Assembly: GCA_016212515.1 (NCBI GenBank)
Contig: JACRFZ010000086.1
Location: 1-32,478 of the forward strand
DNA: 32,478 bases
Origin: Candidatus Melainabacteria bacterium
Lineage (GTDB): Bacteria > Cyanobacteriota > Vampirovibrionia > Obscuribacterales > Obscuribacteraceae
Direction: 5' to 3'
Under the pieces are notes generated by a model. The model made no database searches. It was not told where the DNA came from and saw nothing but the letters and a program-made list of their open reading frames with translations. This document shows, piece after piece, positions 1 through 7,205 of the stretch. Made by a program: the position numbers and the translations under genes. Numbering within the stretch: the first letter of the stretch is position 1; each line of letters starts with the position of its first letter.

Positions 1-1
1 G

Positions 2-310
2 GAAGCGGAAGAAGAGAAAGCGGAAGAAGCTGCCGAAGAAGAAGCACCTGCCGAAGTAGCAGCGGAAGCAGAAGAAGAGAAAGCGGAAGAAGCAGAAGAA
101 GCGCCTGCTGAAGTAGCAGCGGAAGCCGAAGAAGCTGCAAGTGAAGAAGCTGCCGAAGAAGAAGCACCTGCCGAAGTTGCAGCGGAAGCGGAAGAAGAGA
201 AAGCGGAAGAAGCTGCCGAAGAAGAAGCGCCTGCTGAAGTAGCAGCGGAAGCAGAAGAAGAGAAAGCGGAAGAAGCCGAAGAAGAAGCGCCTGCTGAAGT
301 CGCCGCCGAA
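2..310 (+). repeat. In-frame tandem repeat, 57-63 bp units, about five copies
   Basis: The GAA/GCA-rich unit recurs in register with the reading frame at spacings of 57, 63, 63 and 60 bases, judged from the GCN-CCT-GCN-GAA core. Copies differ by synonymous changes (gcacctgcc versus gcgcctgct) and by one- or two-codon indels. Confidence 0.8.
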
Positions 311-370
311 GCCGAGGAAGCGGCTGAGGACGACAAGAAAGAAGAAGGCGATATCAGCCAGGCCGCATAG
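2..370 (+). CDS. C-terminal end of an acidic Glu/Ala repeat protein (5' end outside window)
   Basis: The reading frame is open from the window edge to a TAG at 368-370, so only the last 122 residues are present. They are almost entirely Glu and Ala with regular Ala-Pro-Ala-Glu-Val-Ala-Ala cores and scattered Lys. These cores begin near bases 44, 101, 164, 227 and 287, giving repeat units of 19 to 21 codons. The tail ends in a less repetitive Asp/Lys/Glu-rich stretch and Ile-Ser-Gln-Ala-Ala. Such a segment is expected to be a highly charged, extended or helical, probably disordered tail. No catalytic motif is visible and the folded part, if any, lies upstream. I do not recognise the protein. 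Purine-rich tandem repeats like these tend to vary in length between strains, which is inference here. Confidence 0.8.
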   Translation, partial: EAEEEKAEEAAEEEAPAEVAAEAEEEKAEEAEEAPAEVAAEAEEAASEEAAEEEAPAEVAAEAEEEKAEEAAEEEAPAEVAAEAEEEKAEEAEEEAPAEVAAEAEEAAEDDKKEEGDISQAA

Positions 371-396
371 AAATCAGCATGTATTGCTGACGAAGT

Positions 397-418
397 GGGA
401 GGTCATTGTAGACCTCCC
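397..418 (+). other. Short hairpin upstream of the terminator
   Basis: gggaggtc at 397-404 pairs perfectly with gacctccc at 411-418 around a 6-base loop. It lies 26 bases after the stop codon and has no T-run. It may protect the 3' end or be a secondary part of the terminator region. Confidence 0.5.
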
Positions 419-434
419 GCTTGGCTTTGGTCAG

Positions 435-478
435 GAAGCAGTAACCCTTGCCTATAACAAGGGTTACTGCTTCTTTTC
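435..478 (+). terminator. Strong intrinsic terminator
   Basis: A perfect 16-bp stem (435-450 with 458-473) with a 7-base loop is followed by ttttct on the plus strand. It ends the acidic repeat gene. The minus-strand gene at 489 converges on the same hairpin, but in that direction there is no T-run. Confidence 0.9.
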
Positions 479-488
479 TCTTGTCGAA

Positions 489-1070
489 CTAGAAACCTGA
501 ATCAAGAGTTGAGAGCAGCTTCTGCACCGGCGGTGAATAATGTGTGTGGCTTTGTACCGGTGGGTAGTTGTCTTGCCCGGGCGGAGCGAGGGTTTGCAGG
601 GGCGGTAGGGGCTGAGGGGGCAGGTAATAAGGTATGGCTGCGTTGCCAGTCAGAGCCCATTCATTGCCGATATACTCATCAGCGCCCCAGGCGCAGGGCA
701 TGAAACTTCCGTGTCCTGTTGTCAGTCCGGCTGCTCTTTGTCCGACGATACCAGTGTCTATGCGGTTTACTCTGGTAAAGTTTTCGAATGGTGGCAGTTT
801 ACCGGGGTGAAATATTCCAATATTTCCACCTTTCTTTTCTATGCCTCCAACTCCCTCATCTCCGTAAATGTCTTCGGCCATGGCTCCGGCTTGTTGAACA
901 AAGCTATCCATTCGAACTGGTGGAAGACGATTAGTGTTCTGTGCTCCAGGCTGCGTTTGTGTTGATTGAGCGTAAACTTCTGAGATACTGTCTGGGAAAC
1001 AAATAACTGAAAGTGCGGCAAGCGATATGAGGTGGTTCTTGCGAACCGCCCAGGAATGTAATATATGCAT
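489..1070 (-). CDS. Secreted Pro-rich protein of unknown function
   Basis: The protein has 193 residues from the ATG at 1070. A longer frame exists with a TTG at 1109, but the ATG has a GAGG about 11 bases upstream and places a signal peptide at the true N-terminus, so I prefer it. The signal peptide has a basic n-region (Arg-Lys), a hydrophobic core (Leu-Ile-Ser-Leu-Ala-Ala-Leu) and a plausible cleavage after Val-Tyr-Ala. The mature part begins with Gln/Thr-rich sequence, then a Gly-rich middle and a strongly Pro-rich C-terminal third (Tyr-Tyr-Leu-Pro-Pro, Pro-Pro-Val-Gln). No known domain is recognised. It stands alone between a convergent acidic repeat gene and the divergent fusion enzyme gene. 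Confidence 0.7.
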   Translation of the reverse strand: MHILHSWAVRKNHLISLAALSVICFPDSISEVYAQSTQTQPGAQNTNRLPPVRMDSFVQQAGAMAEDIYGDEGVGGIEKKGGNIGIFHPGKLPPFENFTRVNRIDTGIVGQRAAGLTTGHGSFMPCAWGADEYIGNEWALTGNAAIPYYLPPQPLPPLQTLAPPGQDNYPPVQSHTHYSPPVQKLLSTLDSGF

Positions 1071-1351
1071 GTGAAATATAACCTCAGTGACTGAGTCAGA
1101 GCGAGGCAACGTCCCCGGCTTGGTGGGACAGCAGGTAAGTTGAGTGGATGGATTAAATTATTAAGATAGATAGATTGGAGTAGGGAAATTACGTATTGAT
1201 CATGTCTGAATTTTAGTGTCGGATGTGTGGCAGTGTTGTGACCAAATTGTGATTTAAATCAGATTTGAACTCTGGGGCTCTGTTCCGCATGACAGGTAAG
1301 TACACTAAAATTGTTAGCGCTTACTCAAGTGCCTGAATCTGGAGTCGTCAA

Positions 1352-2716
1352 ATGAAAAAGCCCGAGTCTTGTGCCGTAATCGGTTATGGTCGTTTCGGGG
1401 CACTCTGGTCTTCAGTCCTCGCTAGAGATTTTAGCGTCAGGCTCTACGATGTTTCTGCTGAAAGGCAGGCTTCCGCCGCTCCGTTACAGGGTGTTGAATT
1501 CGTCACATTGCCGGAAGCACTGGAAGCTGATGTGATTTTCTATGCTGTGCCTATTTCAGATTTCGAAGAAGTTCTGATTTCGCACCTTCCCTATTTCGAG
1601 CGTATGGGCTCGCCCAAAACTTTGATCGATCTGCTATCGGTGAAAGTTCACCCGGCTCGGGTCTTTGAAAGACGATTGCCTAAGGGCTATGAAGCGATTT
1701 TGATGCATCCCATGTTTGGTCCTGATAGTGTCGAGCGAAGCGGGAATGACATTAATCTGTCCGGGCTCAAACTTGTAATGGATAGTTTTTTTGCCACTCC
1801 TGAAACCAATGAATTCTGGCGCAACTATTTCATTGGACGCGGTCTTGAGGTGCTGGCCCTTTCTGCTGACGAGCATGACCGCTGGGCGGCTGAAAGTCAG
1901 GGGGTAACTCACTTTGTCGGTCGTACCCTCGATGAATTCGGGCTCACGCCTTCTCCCATTGATACAGCCGGCGCCATTAAACTACAAGAAATTCGCACCC
2001 AGGTCTCTAAAGACTCCTGGCAGCTTTTTCTAGATCTGCAAACCTATAATCCCTACACTGTTCCCATGCGAGTGCGACTGTCGGCCGCTCAAGACAAGAT
2101 CTTCAATAAACTTTTGCCGAACCGTATCTACAAAGACAAGCTGGTGGTAGGAATTCAGGGCGGACCGGGCAGCTTCAATGAAGAAGCGGCCAACTATTAT
2201 ATGAGTCGCACACCTGAGCTGGAATATGAGCTCAAGTACCTGCATACCACTGAGAATGTGCTCAGGGCCCTTCATGAAGGCCGGGTCGATCGTGGGCAGT
2301 TTGCCATGCACAATTCCATCGGCGGTATCGTTACTGAATCTGTAGATGCAATGTCACGGTACAACTTTGAGATTGTGGAAGAATTTGCCATTAAAATTGC
2401 TCACGCACTCATGATTGCTCCTGGTGCTGATTTTGCTAAAGTGGAGCGCATTATGTCTCACCCGCAAGTCTTTCGGCAGTGCGCCGGCAATTTGCGGGCT
2501 AAGTACGGTCGCCTGGAACAGGTTAGCGGCGAGGGCGACCTGGTGGACCACGCCCGTGTGGCTCAGTTGATCGCTTCCGGAGAGCTGCCGGCAAGCACCG
2601 CCACCATGGGTAGCAAGGTGCTTGCCGCCTTGAACGGTCTGAAGATTGTGGAAGACAATCTTCAAGATCTGGATACTAATTTCACTAGCTTCCTCTGGGT
2701 GCAGAGACCGTCTTGA
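1352..2716 (+). CDS. tyrA: Bifunctional prephenate/arogenate dehydrogenase - prephenate dehydratase-like fusion (TyrA-PheA)
   Basis: The protein has 454 residues. GGAG lies 7 bases before the ATG. Residues 1 to about 250 are a TyrA-type dehydrogenase: an N-terminal Rossmann motif Gly-Tyr-Gly-Arg-Phe-Gly (about 11-16) and the HPMFGP motif at 119-124 typical of plant and cyanobacterial arogenate dehydrogenases. From about residue 263 a prephenate-dehydratase-like fold begins (Gly-Gly-Pro-Gly-Ser-Phe-Asn), with His-Asn-Ser at 320-322, Ser-His-Pro-Gln at 369-372, Gln-Cys at 376-377 and Thr445 in Phe-Thr-Ser-Phe. The chain stops 9 residues after Thr445, so the C-terminal ACT domain that binds phenylalanine in ordinary dehydratases is absent. 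The usual Glu-Asn-Ser and Thr-Arg-Phe motifs read His-Asn-Ser and Thr-Ser-Phe. The dehydrogenase call is firm. Whether the dehydratase half is active is open. Confidence 0.88.
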   Translation: MKKPESCAVIGYGRFGALWSSVLARDFSVRLYDVSAERQASAAPLQGVEFVTLPEALEADVIFYAVPISDFEEVLISHLPYFERMGSPKTLIDLLSVKVHPARVFERRLPKGYEAILMHPMFGPDSVERSGNDINLSGLKLVMDSFFATPETNEFWRNYFIGRGLEVLALSADEHDRWAAESQGVTHFVGRTLDEFGLTPSPIDTAGAIKLQEIRTQVSKDSWQLFLDLQTYNPYTVPMRVRLSAAQDKIFNKLLPNRIYKDKLVVGIQGGPGSFNEEAANYYMSRTPELEYELKYLHTTENVLRALHEGRVDRGQFAMHNSIGGIVTESVDAMSRYNFEIVEEFAIKIAHALMIAPGADFAKVERIMSHPQVFRQCAGNLRAKYGRLEQVSGEGDLVDHARVAQLIASGELPASTATMGSKVLAALNGLKIVEDNLQDLDTNFTSFLWVQRPS

Positions 2717-2760
2717 AGGTGGATTGAGGTGTGATTGTTCGCCCCGCTGCCTTTTGCCTG

Positions 2761-3243
2761 CTAGTCTCGGCAATCGACTGTATTTCTGAGCATAAATCCA
2801 TCCACTTTGACATCAATGCCTTCCTGCCGAATAAGCTCCTTCAGTTTCTCAAGATACATTGTGTGTATTTCTTCTTCCTTGTCCGGCTCAATTGGTCCCA
2901 GAAATCTCTTATAAGCGCCGCAATCTTCGTGCCCGAGCACCAGAAGCTGTTCTATTTCATGAAGTTCTTTTGCCAACCTGAGATGGTCCAAAAAGAACTG
3001 CTTCCAATGGGGTTTTGGCTCTTTGCCAAAGTCAATCTGGGGGCCTAGTTCGGCTCCTGCCACGATCACGTGATCGTAGTCTCCACATAATTTCCTTGAT
3101 CTGATCACGTCTGAAACTTCGTCAAAGAAACGAAAGTCGATGCATGTTAAGAGGAGAACCTGTGCCTTATGGCTATCCTTGTTGATGCCCACTGCCTGGA
3201 AAACTTCAGGGAGATCTTTAATTGATTTGGCATAATCGCTCAT
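2761..3243 (-). CDS. Beta-carbonic-anhydrase-like zinc protein
   Basis: The protein has 160 residues, short for the family (usually about 190-230). The beta-carbonic anhydrase zinc ligands are present: Cys34-x-Asp36-x-Arg38 and His105-x-x-Cys108 in Gly-His-Glu-Asp-Cys-Gly. The segment that normally reads Arg-Asn-Ala-Gly-Asn is replaced by Val-Ala-Gly-Ala-Glu-Leu-Gly (61-67). The family hydrates carbon dioxide to bicarbonate with a zinc held by two Cys and one His; Asp and Arg of the first motif form the catalytic dyad. No signal peptide is seen, so it should be cytoplasmic. A GGAG sits 8 bases before the ATG. The gene converges on the TyrA-PheA gene with 44 bases between stops. The divergent loop leaves the true substrate uncertain. 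Confidence 0.7.
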   Translation of the reverse strand: MSDYAKSIKDLPEVFQAVGINKDSHKAQVLLLTCIDFRFFDEVSDVIRSRKLCGDYDHVIVAGAELGPQIDFGKEPKPHWKQFFLDHLRLAKELHEIEQLLVLGHEDCGAYKRFLGPIEPDKEEEIHTMYLEKLKELIRQEGIDVKVDGFMLRNTVDCRD

Positions 3244-3319
3244 TATGTCGACTCCATACTAACCCGTAATTGCATAAGTTGAAGATGGTAAACTAGCTAA
3301 TTCTCTCTGGTCACCCTGC

Positions 3320-4081
3320 TCAGAAACTCCTGAATTTGCCTTTCCCGTCGCCAAAGACGTTATAACGAAAGCACTGGCGAAACTCAATGGTGTCGGGTGC
3401 GCCGTCGGGAAGAGGGCTGAAAGCTGGAGCCGTTTCTACAGCTTTTAGAGCTGCCTCATCAGACAGCTGCAGTCCGCACTTTTTAGCTAGTCTTAAATCC
3501 GATCGACTGCCATTTCGCTTTACCTTAAACAGCAATACCGGTTCGACCCCTTCGGTACATTTAGGAGGAAACCATACTTTCTTTATGCTCCCCTGGGTTT
3601 CTGCGGCCCAAGCCTCAAGATCCACATCTTTGAAGCCCACCGTGGTTAGCTTATCTGAATTGCATAAGGTGATGCGCAGCCACGTCGGATCATTTAGTGC
3701 TTTTGGTGGAGCAGGTAGTTTCTTCAAATGCAGGAAAAAGCGTCGACCGGCTTCCTCGCTGACTGTATCTGCCTTCGGTATTGCTACAAATTCCATTCTG
3801 CCAAGCAAACGGCATTTTAGCTCGCTATTTGTTGCCGGTGCGACTTCCGCCTCTTCGATACTGCCGGAGCCCGCAATTCTGACATCGAAGCAAACGGGTC
3901 GGGTGAACTCTTGTTTGTCATGCCAACTGTTGCGCAGTTTAGAATAGACCTTGCGGCAAAACTTTGTTTTCGGTCCTTGATCTTTTATGGAATCTCGTTG
4001 AAGCGAATCTTTGCTGAAAGCCGGTTGGCTGCATGAGAAACCGACAACTGTTAACACAAACAACCTGAGAAGAAGATTCAT
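3320..4081 (-). CDS. Exported protein with two TonB-C-like domains
   Basis: The protein has 253 residues from the ATG at 4081, which has AGGGA about 6 bases upstream and starts a clean signal peptide (Met-Asn-Leu-Leu-Leu-Arg, then a hydrophobic core, cleavage near Ala-Phe-Ser). An upstream in-frame ATG at 4108 would add 9 residues. Two stretches resemble the C-terminal domain of TonB: about residues 43-120 (Tyr-x-x-x-Leu-Arg-Asn-Ser-Trp... Gly-Ser-Ile-Glu-Glu-Ala-Glu-Val) and about 160-245 (Trp-Phe-Pro-Pro... Ala-Leu-Lys-Ala-Val-Glu... Pro-Leu-Pro). There is no Pro-rich spanning region or membrane anchor as in true TonB. Energy transduction is therefore unlikely and a periplasmic binding role is more plausible. 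The call rests on pattern only. Confidence 0.6.
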   Translation of the reverse strand: MNLLLRLFVLTVVGFSCSQPAFSKDSLQRDSIKDQGPKTKFCRKVYSKLRNSWHDKQEFTRPVCFDVRIAGSGSIEEAEVAPATNSELKCRLLGRMEFVAIPKADTVSEEAGRRFFLHLKKLPAPPKALNDPTWLRITLCNSDKLTTVGFKDVDLEAWAAETQGSIKKVWFPPKCTEGVEPVLLFKVKRNGSRSDLRLAKKCGLQLSDEAALKAVETAPAFSPLPDGAPDTIEFRQCFRYNVFGDGKGKFRSF

Positions 4082-4252
4082 GGTGTTCCCTGGGAAAGAA
4101 GCCGACATTCTCTTTTACCACGGTGTAGTCGAAGTCTGTCTTTCTTGAGGTAAGATTGCGGCAAAGTTTATATCGCTGGCAAAGACGGCAATCTGTTTCA
4201 TTGTGCCATTAAAGAGGGGACGAGGTTTAATACCTGCAACAAGTTAATCTCC

Positions 4253-4705
4253 TCACTTACTCAGCTTGCGCAGTAGTTCTTTGGCTTCCTTCAGCCGCTG
4301 TTCGTCGTCTTTAGCGCGAGCAGGCATTTTGGTTAGGCCATCTATGGAAAACTCCAGCGCTTCTTTCTTCGATGAAATGACCGGTCCCTTGATGTGACAT
4401 CCGGCTCCGTCTATGAACAACCGTTGCACCTTGCTCACACGTTTGTCGATGAAGGTCAGGATAAACTGTGGGCCGCCGTTACTACCCTCGTTGAAATAGG
4501 CGTGACTATCTGTTCTGTCATATCTGAGCGTGCCCTTAAACTTCTGGGTAAGTTCTGCTTCTGTCAGTCCAAATAGTTCGTATTCATCAACGCCCCAGGA
4601 TACGTAACCTGTATGGTGGTGGCAGTATTGAGCGATTGCCGGCGGCTGTATTGCCAGCAGGGCGATAACAGTTGCCAGCGTGATGATTGAACTTGATTTG
4701 GGCAT
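4253..4705 (-). CDS. Small exported protein of unknown function
   Basis: The protein has 150 residues from the ATG at 4705, with GGTGA 5 bases upstream; a GTG three codons earlier (4714) is the alternative. The N-terminus is a signal peptide (Pro-Lys-Ser-Ser-Ser, hydrophobic Leu-Ala-Thr-Val-Ile-Ala-Leu-Leu-Ala, cleavage at Ala-Ile-Ala). The mature part starts with a His-rich Cys-His-His-His cluster, and a second Cys lies in Gly-Ala-Gly-Cys-His. The C-terminus is a Lys/Glu-rich helix. The middle (Phe-Gly-Leu-Thr-Glu-Ala-Glu-Leu) looks like a small beta-domain preceded by a helix, loosely like SmpA/BamE-type folds, but I would not assign it. It follows the same strand as the TonB-C-like gene 171 bases downstream. 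Confidence 0.65.
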   Translation of the reverse strand: MPKSSSIITLATVIALLAIQPPAIAQYCHHHTGYVSWGVDEYELFGLTEAELTQKFKGTLRYDRTDSHAYFNEGSNGGPQFILTFIDKRVSKVQRLFIDGAGCHIKGPVISSKKEALEFSIDGLTKMPARAKDDEQRLKEAKELLRKLSK

Positions 4706-4882
4706 TGCTATCACCGCTGACTTGGAAGTAATTGTTAGTCGGGATTCCCATACTAACTTAACATACCCATCTTTTAAGCTCGGGTCTATATCGCTGAGGC
4801 TGCGGATGCTTCCGTTGTCTAATGGATGGCGCTTGCGGTAATTACCATGTGCTAACTACTTGGAAAGGCTTATTATGAAGCT

Positions 4883-6226
4883 GTGAAGAAAACTGCTGCT
4901 ATCTTGGCTGTCTTACTGTCCTGCTCTTTGGCGCTCCATGCCAGAGCAGAGGCATCCTCTGCTGGTGCCGATGAGCCAGGAAGTCGGTTGTCTAGAGGTG
5001 CTACAGTTGCAGGAGCCGTTGCAGGCGGCTATGATGCGGCGCTTCGGTCCAGGTTCCTTCTACGCTCCGTGCCGGTGTTATTGAGCCGGCGGAAGATTGT
5101 CGGCCGCAGGGTTCAGAGGGCTGCTAGTAAATCATGTGAGTTTGGTCGCACTCTCTTGGTAGCTGGAGAGGATGCGGCGTCAATTGAGTATTTCAGCAGG
5201 GCTCTAGAGCTTAATCCCAGTCATTATGCTGCTTTGGTGAATCGCTCAGTAGCCCTCGCGAATTTAGAGCGCTATTCTGAGGCAGAGCGAGATCTTTTAC
5301 TGGCTACTGTGGTTACTTCAGATGCGGCTGCCGCGTACAACAACCTGGGTACTATTTACGAAGAGCAGAACCTGAAAGTCCTCGCTCGTCATTGCTATGA
5401 GCGGTCCATTGCTCTTGAGCCGGAGTGGGACGATCAGATGTGTAATTTGCTTTCTCTCTTAGATGATCAGGGCGAATATTCTGAGCTACTAGTACAGTCG
5501 AGGCTGGCTGTGCAACGATTTCCATCCACCGAATTCGGTTATGATTATTTGTCCCAGGCACTTCTTGAAACCAACCGATTTGAAGAAGCTGCCGAAGTTC
5601 TAGAAAGAGGTCTCAAGTTCTGTTCTGATTCGAAGGTGCTGGCTTCTCGCAAGAAGATTATTGCCAGTGCCGCTCTGGACTACTACTTGCGTAAAGGATA
5701 TGACTGGGAGGTCAGTAAGAATTCAGGTAAAGCATTGGATTGCTACAGCAAAGTTATAAGAATGGCGCCCACGGACTCTAGAGGTTACGAATATCGAGGT
5801 GGCTTAAGGGACCGCCTGGGTGACCATTCTAATGCTCTTCGGGATTTTGATATGGCCTGCCGCCTGGAGCCGGATAGAGATGAATTGTTTCTGCAGCGAG
5901 CCTATTGCAGAGCTAATGTCGGCGATAGTGCCGGTGCTATCGCTGATGCAAGCAGGGGTATCCGCAGACGGAGAGACTCCCGGACCCTGGCCCTGCGGGG
6001 AATGTTGTTTTGCTCGATAGAAGAGTACAAACTCTCCATAGTTGATCTAGACGAGGTTCTTGCCGAAGATACTCCTCCATTGGAGATCCAGTCCCTGTTC
6101 TCTAGATGCCGGGCTCGGTGGCGAACGGGAGATGTAGTGGGCGCGTTTGGTGATTTTGTTGCGCTAGAATTGAAATTGGATCAGCCTGGTGACTTCATGG
6201 AACAGGTTGCCTACTGTTTCCAGTGA
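4883..6226 (+). CDS. Exported TPR-repeat protein
   Basis: The protein has 447 residues with a GTG start. Residues 1-22 form a signal peptide (Met-Lys-Lys, hydrophobic core, His-Ala-Arg-Ala-Glu). From about residue 80 to the end there are tandem tetratricopeptide-like helical pairs with typical spacing (Ala-Leu-Glu-Leu-Asn-Pro, Ala-Tyr-Asn-Asn-Leu-Gly, Ser-Ile-Ala-Leu-Glu-Pro, Ala-Cys-Arg-Leu-Glu-Pro). TPRs are protein-binding scaffolds; no catalytic domain is visible. The start is odd: an ATG at 4875 with AAAGG 6 bases upstream encodes only Met-Lys-Leu before a TGA that overlaps this GTG, suggesting translational coupling. Its 3' end has a decayed duplicate at about 8120-8250. Partners are unknown. 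Confidence 0.8.
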   Translation: MKKTAAILAVLLSCSLALHARAEASSAGADEPGSRLSRGATVAGAVAGGYDAALRSRFLLRSVPVLLSRRKIVGRRVQRAASKSCEFGRTLLVAGEDAASIEYFSRALELNPSHYAALVNRSVALANLERYSEAERDLLLATVVTSDAAAAYNNLGTIYEEQNLKVLARHCYERSIALEPEWDDQMCNLLSLLDDQGEYSELLVQSRLAVQRFPSTEFGYDYLSQALLETNRFEEAAEVLERGLKFCSDSKVLASRKKIIASAALDYYLRKGYDWEVSKNSGKALDCYSKVIRMAPTDSRGYEYRGGLRDRLGDHSNALRDFDMACRLEPDRDELFLQRAYCRANVGDSAGAIADASRGIRRRRDSRTLALRGMLFCSIEEYKLSIVDLDEVLAEDTPPLEIQSLFSRCRARWRTGDVVGAFGDFVALELKLDQPGDFMEQVAYCFQ

Positions 6227-6268
6227 AAAGTTTGCCGGCACTCAGCTGGGAAGAGACCGTGGACCTTT

Positions 6269-6811
6269 CTACAGTTCGTCGTCTATCCTGATTTCTCTTT
6301 CTGTTCGATCCGGCAGTACAACTTTTACTACTAGCTCGCATCCTAGTGCTTTCACGTAAGTTGTTAGGGTAGAGATATGGCAATCTGATCGTGATTCTTG
6401 CCGGGAAATCGCCCCCTGCTTTTTACCCAGGCGCTTTGCTACCTCTTCTTGCGACAATCCCAATTGTTCGCGAATATCTTTGAGTCTAACTGCCTGCGGT
6501 GGCACGGTAGGACGTTTGCAATTGATAAGATGCACCACGCGAGGAAGTGCTTGGTCTAAGTCAGCAAAGACTTCGTCGGCACCTTCTCCGTAGGCATGGG
6601 CTTCATCGGCAACCAAACCGAATCCCTTCTTTGTCTGCCATGAAATCGCAAGACGGTAGTCCGGTAGAATCACGTCTAACATCCAGACTCCCGTTTTGAG
6701 GAGTGGCTCGTCAAGAACAACCTTGGCTGTTGGAAACGCTACTTGCAGAATTCTCTGCATTCGCTGGATCTGGTTTATTTGGGCTCCCTCATGTGTCTTT
6801 GCTTTCTGCAT
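6269..6811 (-). CDS. XRE-family HTH regulator, antitoxin-like, with conserved N-terminal domain
   Basis: The protein has 180 residues from the ATG at 6811, which has AAGGGG 6 bases upstream; a TTG at 6853 in the same frame is less likely. The C-terminal half carries an XRE helix-turn-helix (Leu-Gly-Leu-Ser-Gln-Glu-Glu-Val-Ala, then Gly-Ala-Ile-Ser-Arg-Gln-Glu) followed by the Ser-Thr-Leu-x-x-Tyr-Val-x-Ala-Leu-Gly tail seen in HigA-like antitoxins. The N-terminal 85 or so residues form a separate domain (Trp-Met-Leu-Asp-Val... Ile-Ser-Trp-Gln) that I cannot name. The gene overlaps the end of the upstream 122-residue gene by 23 bases, so the two are co-transcribed and coupled. It is a good candidate for the protein that binds the palindrome at 7179-7228. 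Confidence 0.78.
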   Translation of the reverse strand: MQKAKTHEGAQINQIQRMQRILQVAFPTAKVVLDEPLLKTGVWMLDVILPDYRLAISWQTKKGFGLVADEAHAYGEGADEVFADLDQALPRVVHLINCKRPTVPPQAVRLKDIREQLGLSQEEVAKRLGKKQGAISRQESRSDCHISTLTTYVKALGCELVVKVVLPDRTEREIRIDDEL

Positions 6812-7157
6812 CCCACACCCCTTTGCCGTCGGCGCCACGTTTTGTACACTCAATTTTTTCTGGGTAAACTTGACGCACTTCTATGGCACCGTTACTGGCA
6901 ATGAACGTATTATGGTTCGAGCTTCGATATCTGAGAACCCACGGAAAGTTATAAACCTTCCGGACCGAATCGATCTGTGGAGGATAGAGTCTACCGTCGG
7001 TCTGCCAATTCTGCGGATTGTTGGGCACACCACTATGTTCATCCTCAACGGCATTGAGAATGGTCTGGATGAGAGTGTAAGCCTCCGCGTGCGTGCTCGC
7101 TGGCGGTGCAGCTTCGAGCCTTTCGTGGAAGATTTTCAGTCGAGAGTTCTTCTCCAT
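6789..7157 (-). CDS. Small conserved-looking partner of the XRE regulator (possible toxin-like component)
   Basis: The protein has 122 residues and an ATG start preceded by gagaagtgg. It is soluble, with an N-terminal amphipathic helix (Leu-Lys-Ile-Phe-His-Glu-Arg-Leu-Glu) and a motif-rich core: Pro-Asn-Asn-Pro-Gln-Asn-Trp, Gly-Arg-Leu-Tyr-Pro-Pro-Gln, Arg-Tyr-Arg-Ser and His-Asn-Thr-Phe-Ile-Ala-Ser-Asn-Gly-Ala-Ile-Glu. Such dense polar motifs suggest a conserved family. I recall similar hypothetical proteins but know no established function. It is the first gene of a two-gene operon and its stop lies inside the XRE gene. The promoter (7177-7205) and a palindrome sit just upstream. Toxin-antitoxin organisation is inferred from gene order only. 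It does not resemble RelE, MazF or HigB. Confidence 0.7.
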   Translation of the reverse strand: MEKNSRLKIFHERLEAAPPASTHAEAYTLIQTILNAVEDEHSGVPNNPQNWQTDGRLYPPQIDSVRKVYNFPWVLRYRSSNHNTFIASNGAIEVRQVYPEKIECTKRGADGKGVWDAESKDT

Positions 7158-7176
7158 CCACTTCTCAACCTCTCAC

Positions 7177-7205
7177 AATATAACACCGATGGAATATGCC
7201 GTCAA
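7177..7205 (-). promoter_or_regulatory. Sigma-70-type promoter of the two-gene XRE module
   Basis: Read on the minus strand, TTGACG (-35, 7200-7205) and TATATT (-10, 7177-7182) are separated by 17 bases, close to the housekeeping consensus. Transcription would begin near 7170, about 13 bases before the ATG at 7157. Confidence 0.75.

Noticed and set aside
2354..2773. 139-codon minus-strand frame over the end of the fusion enzyme
   Set aside because: It overlaps the dehydratase-like domain and the carbonic-anhydrase-like stop, with no supporting motif.
3062..3077. Perfect 16-bp palindrome acgatcac/gtgatcgt
   Set aside because: It lies inside the carbonic-anhydrase-like gene, and one perfect 16-mer palindrome is expected by chance in a window of this size to within a factor of about two.
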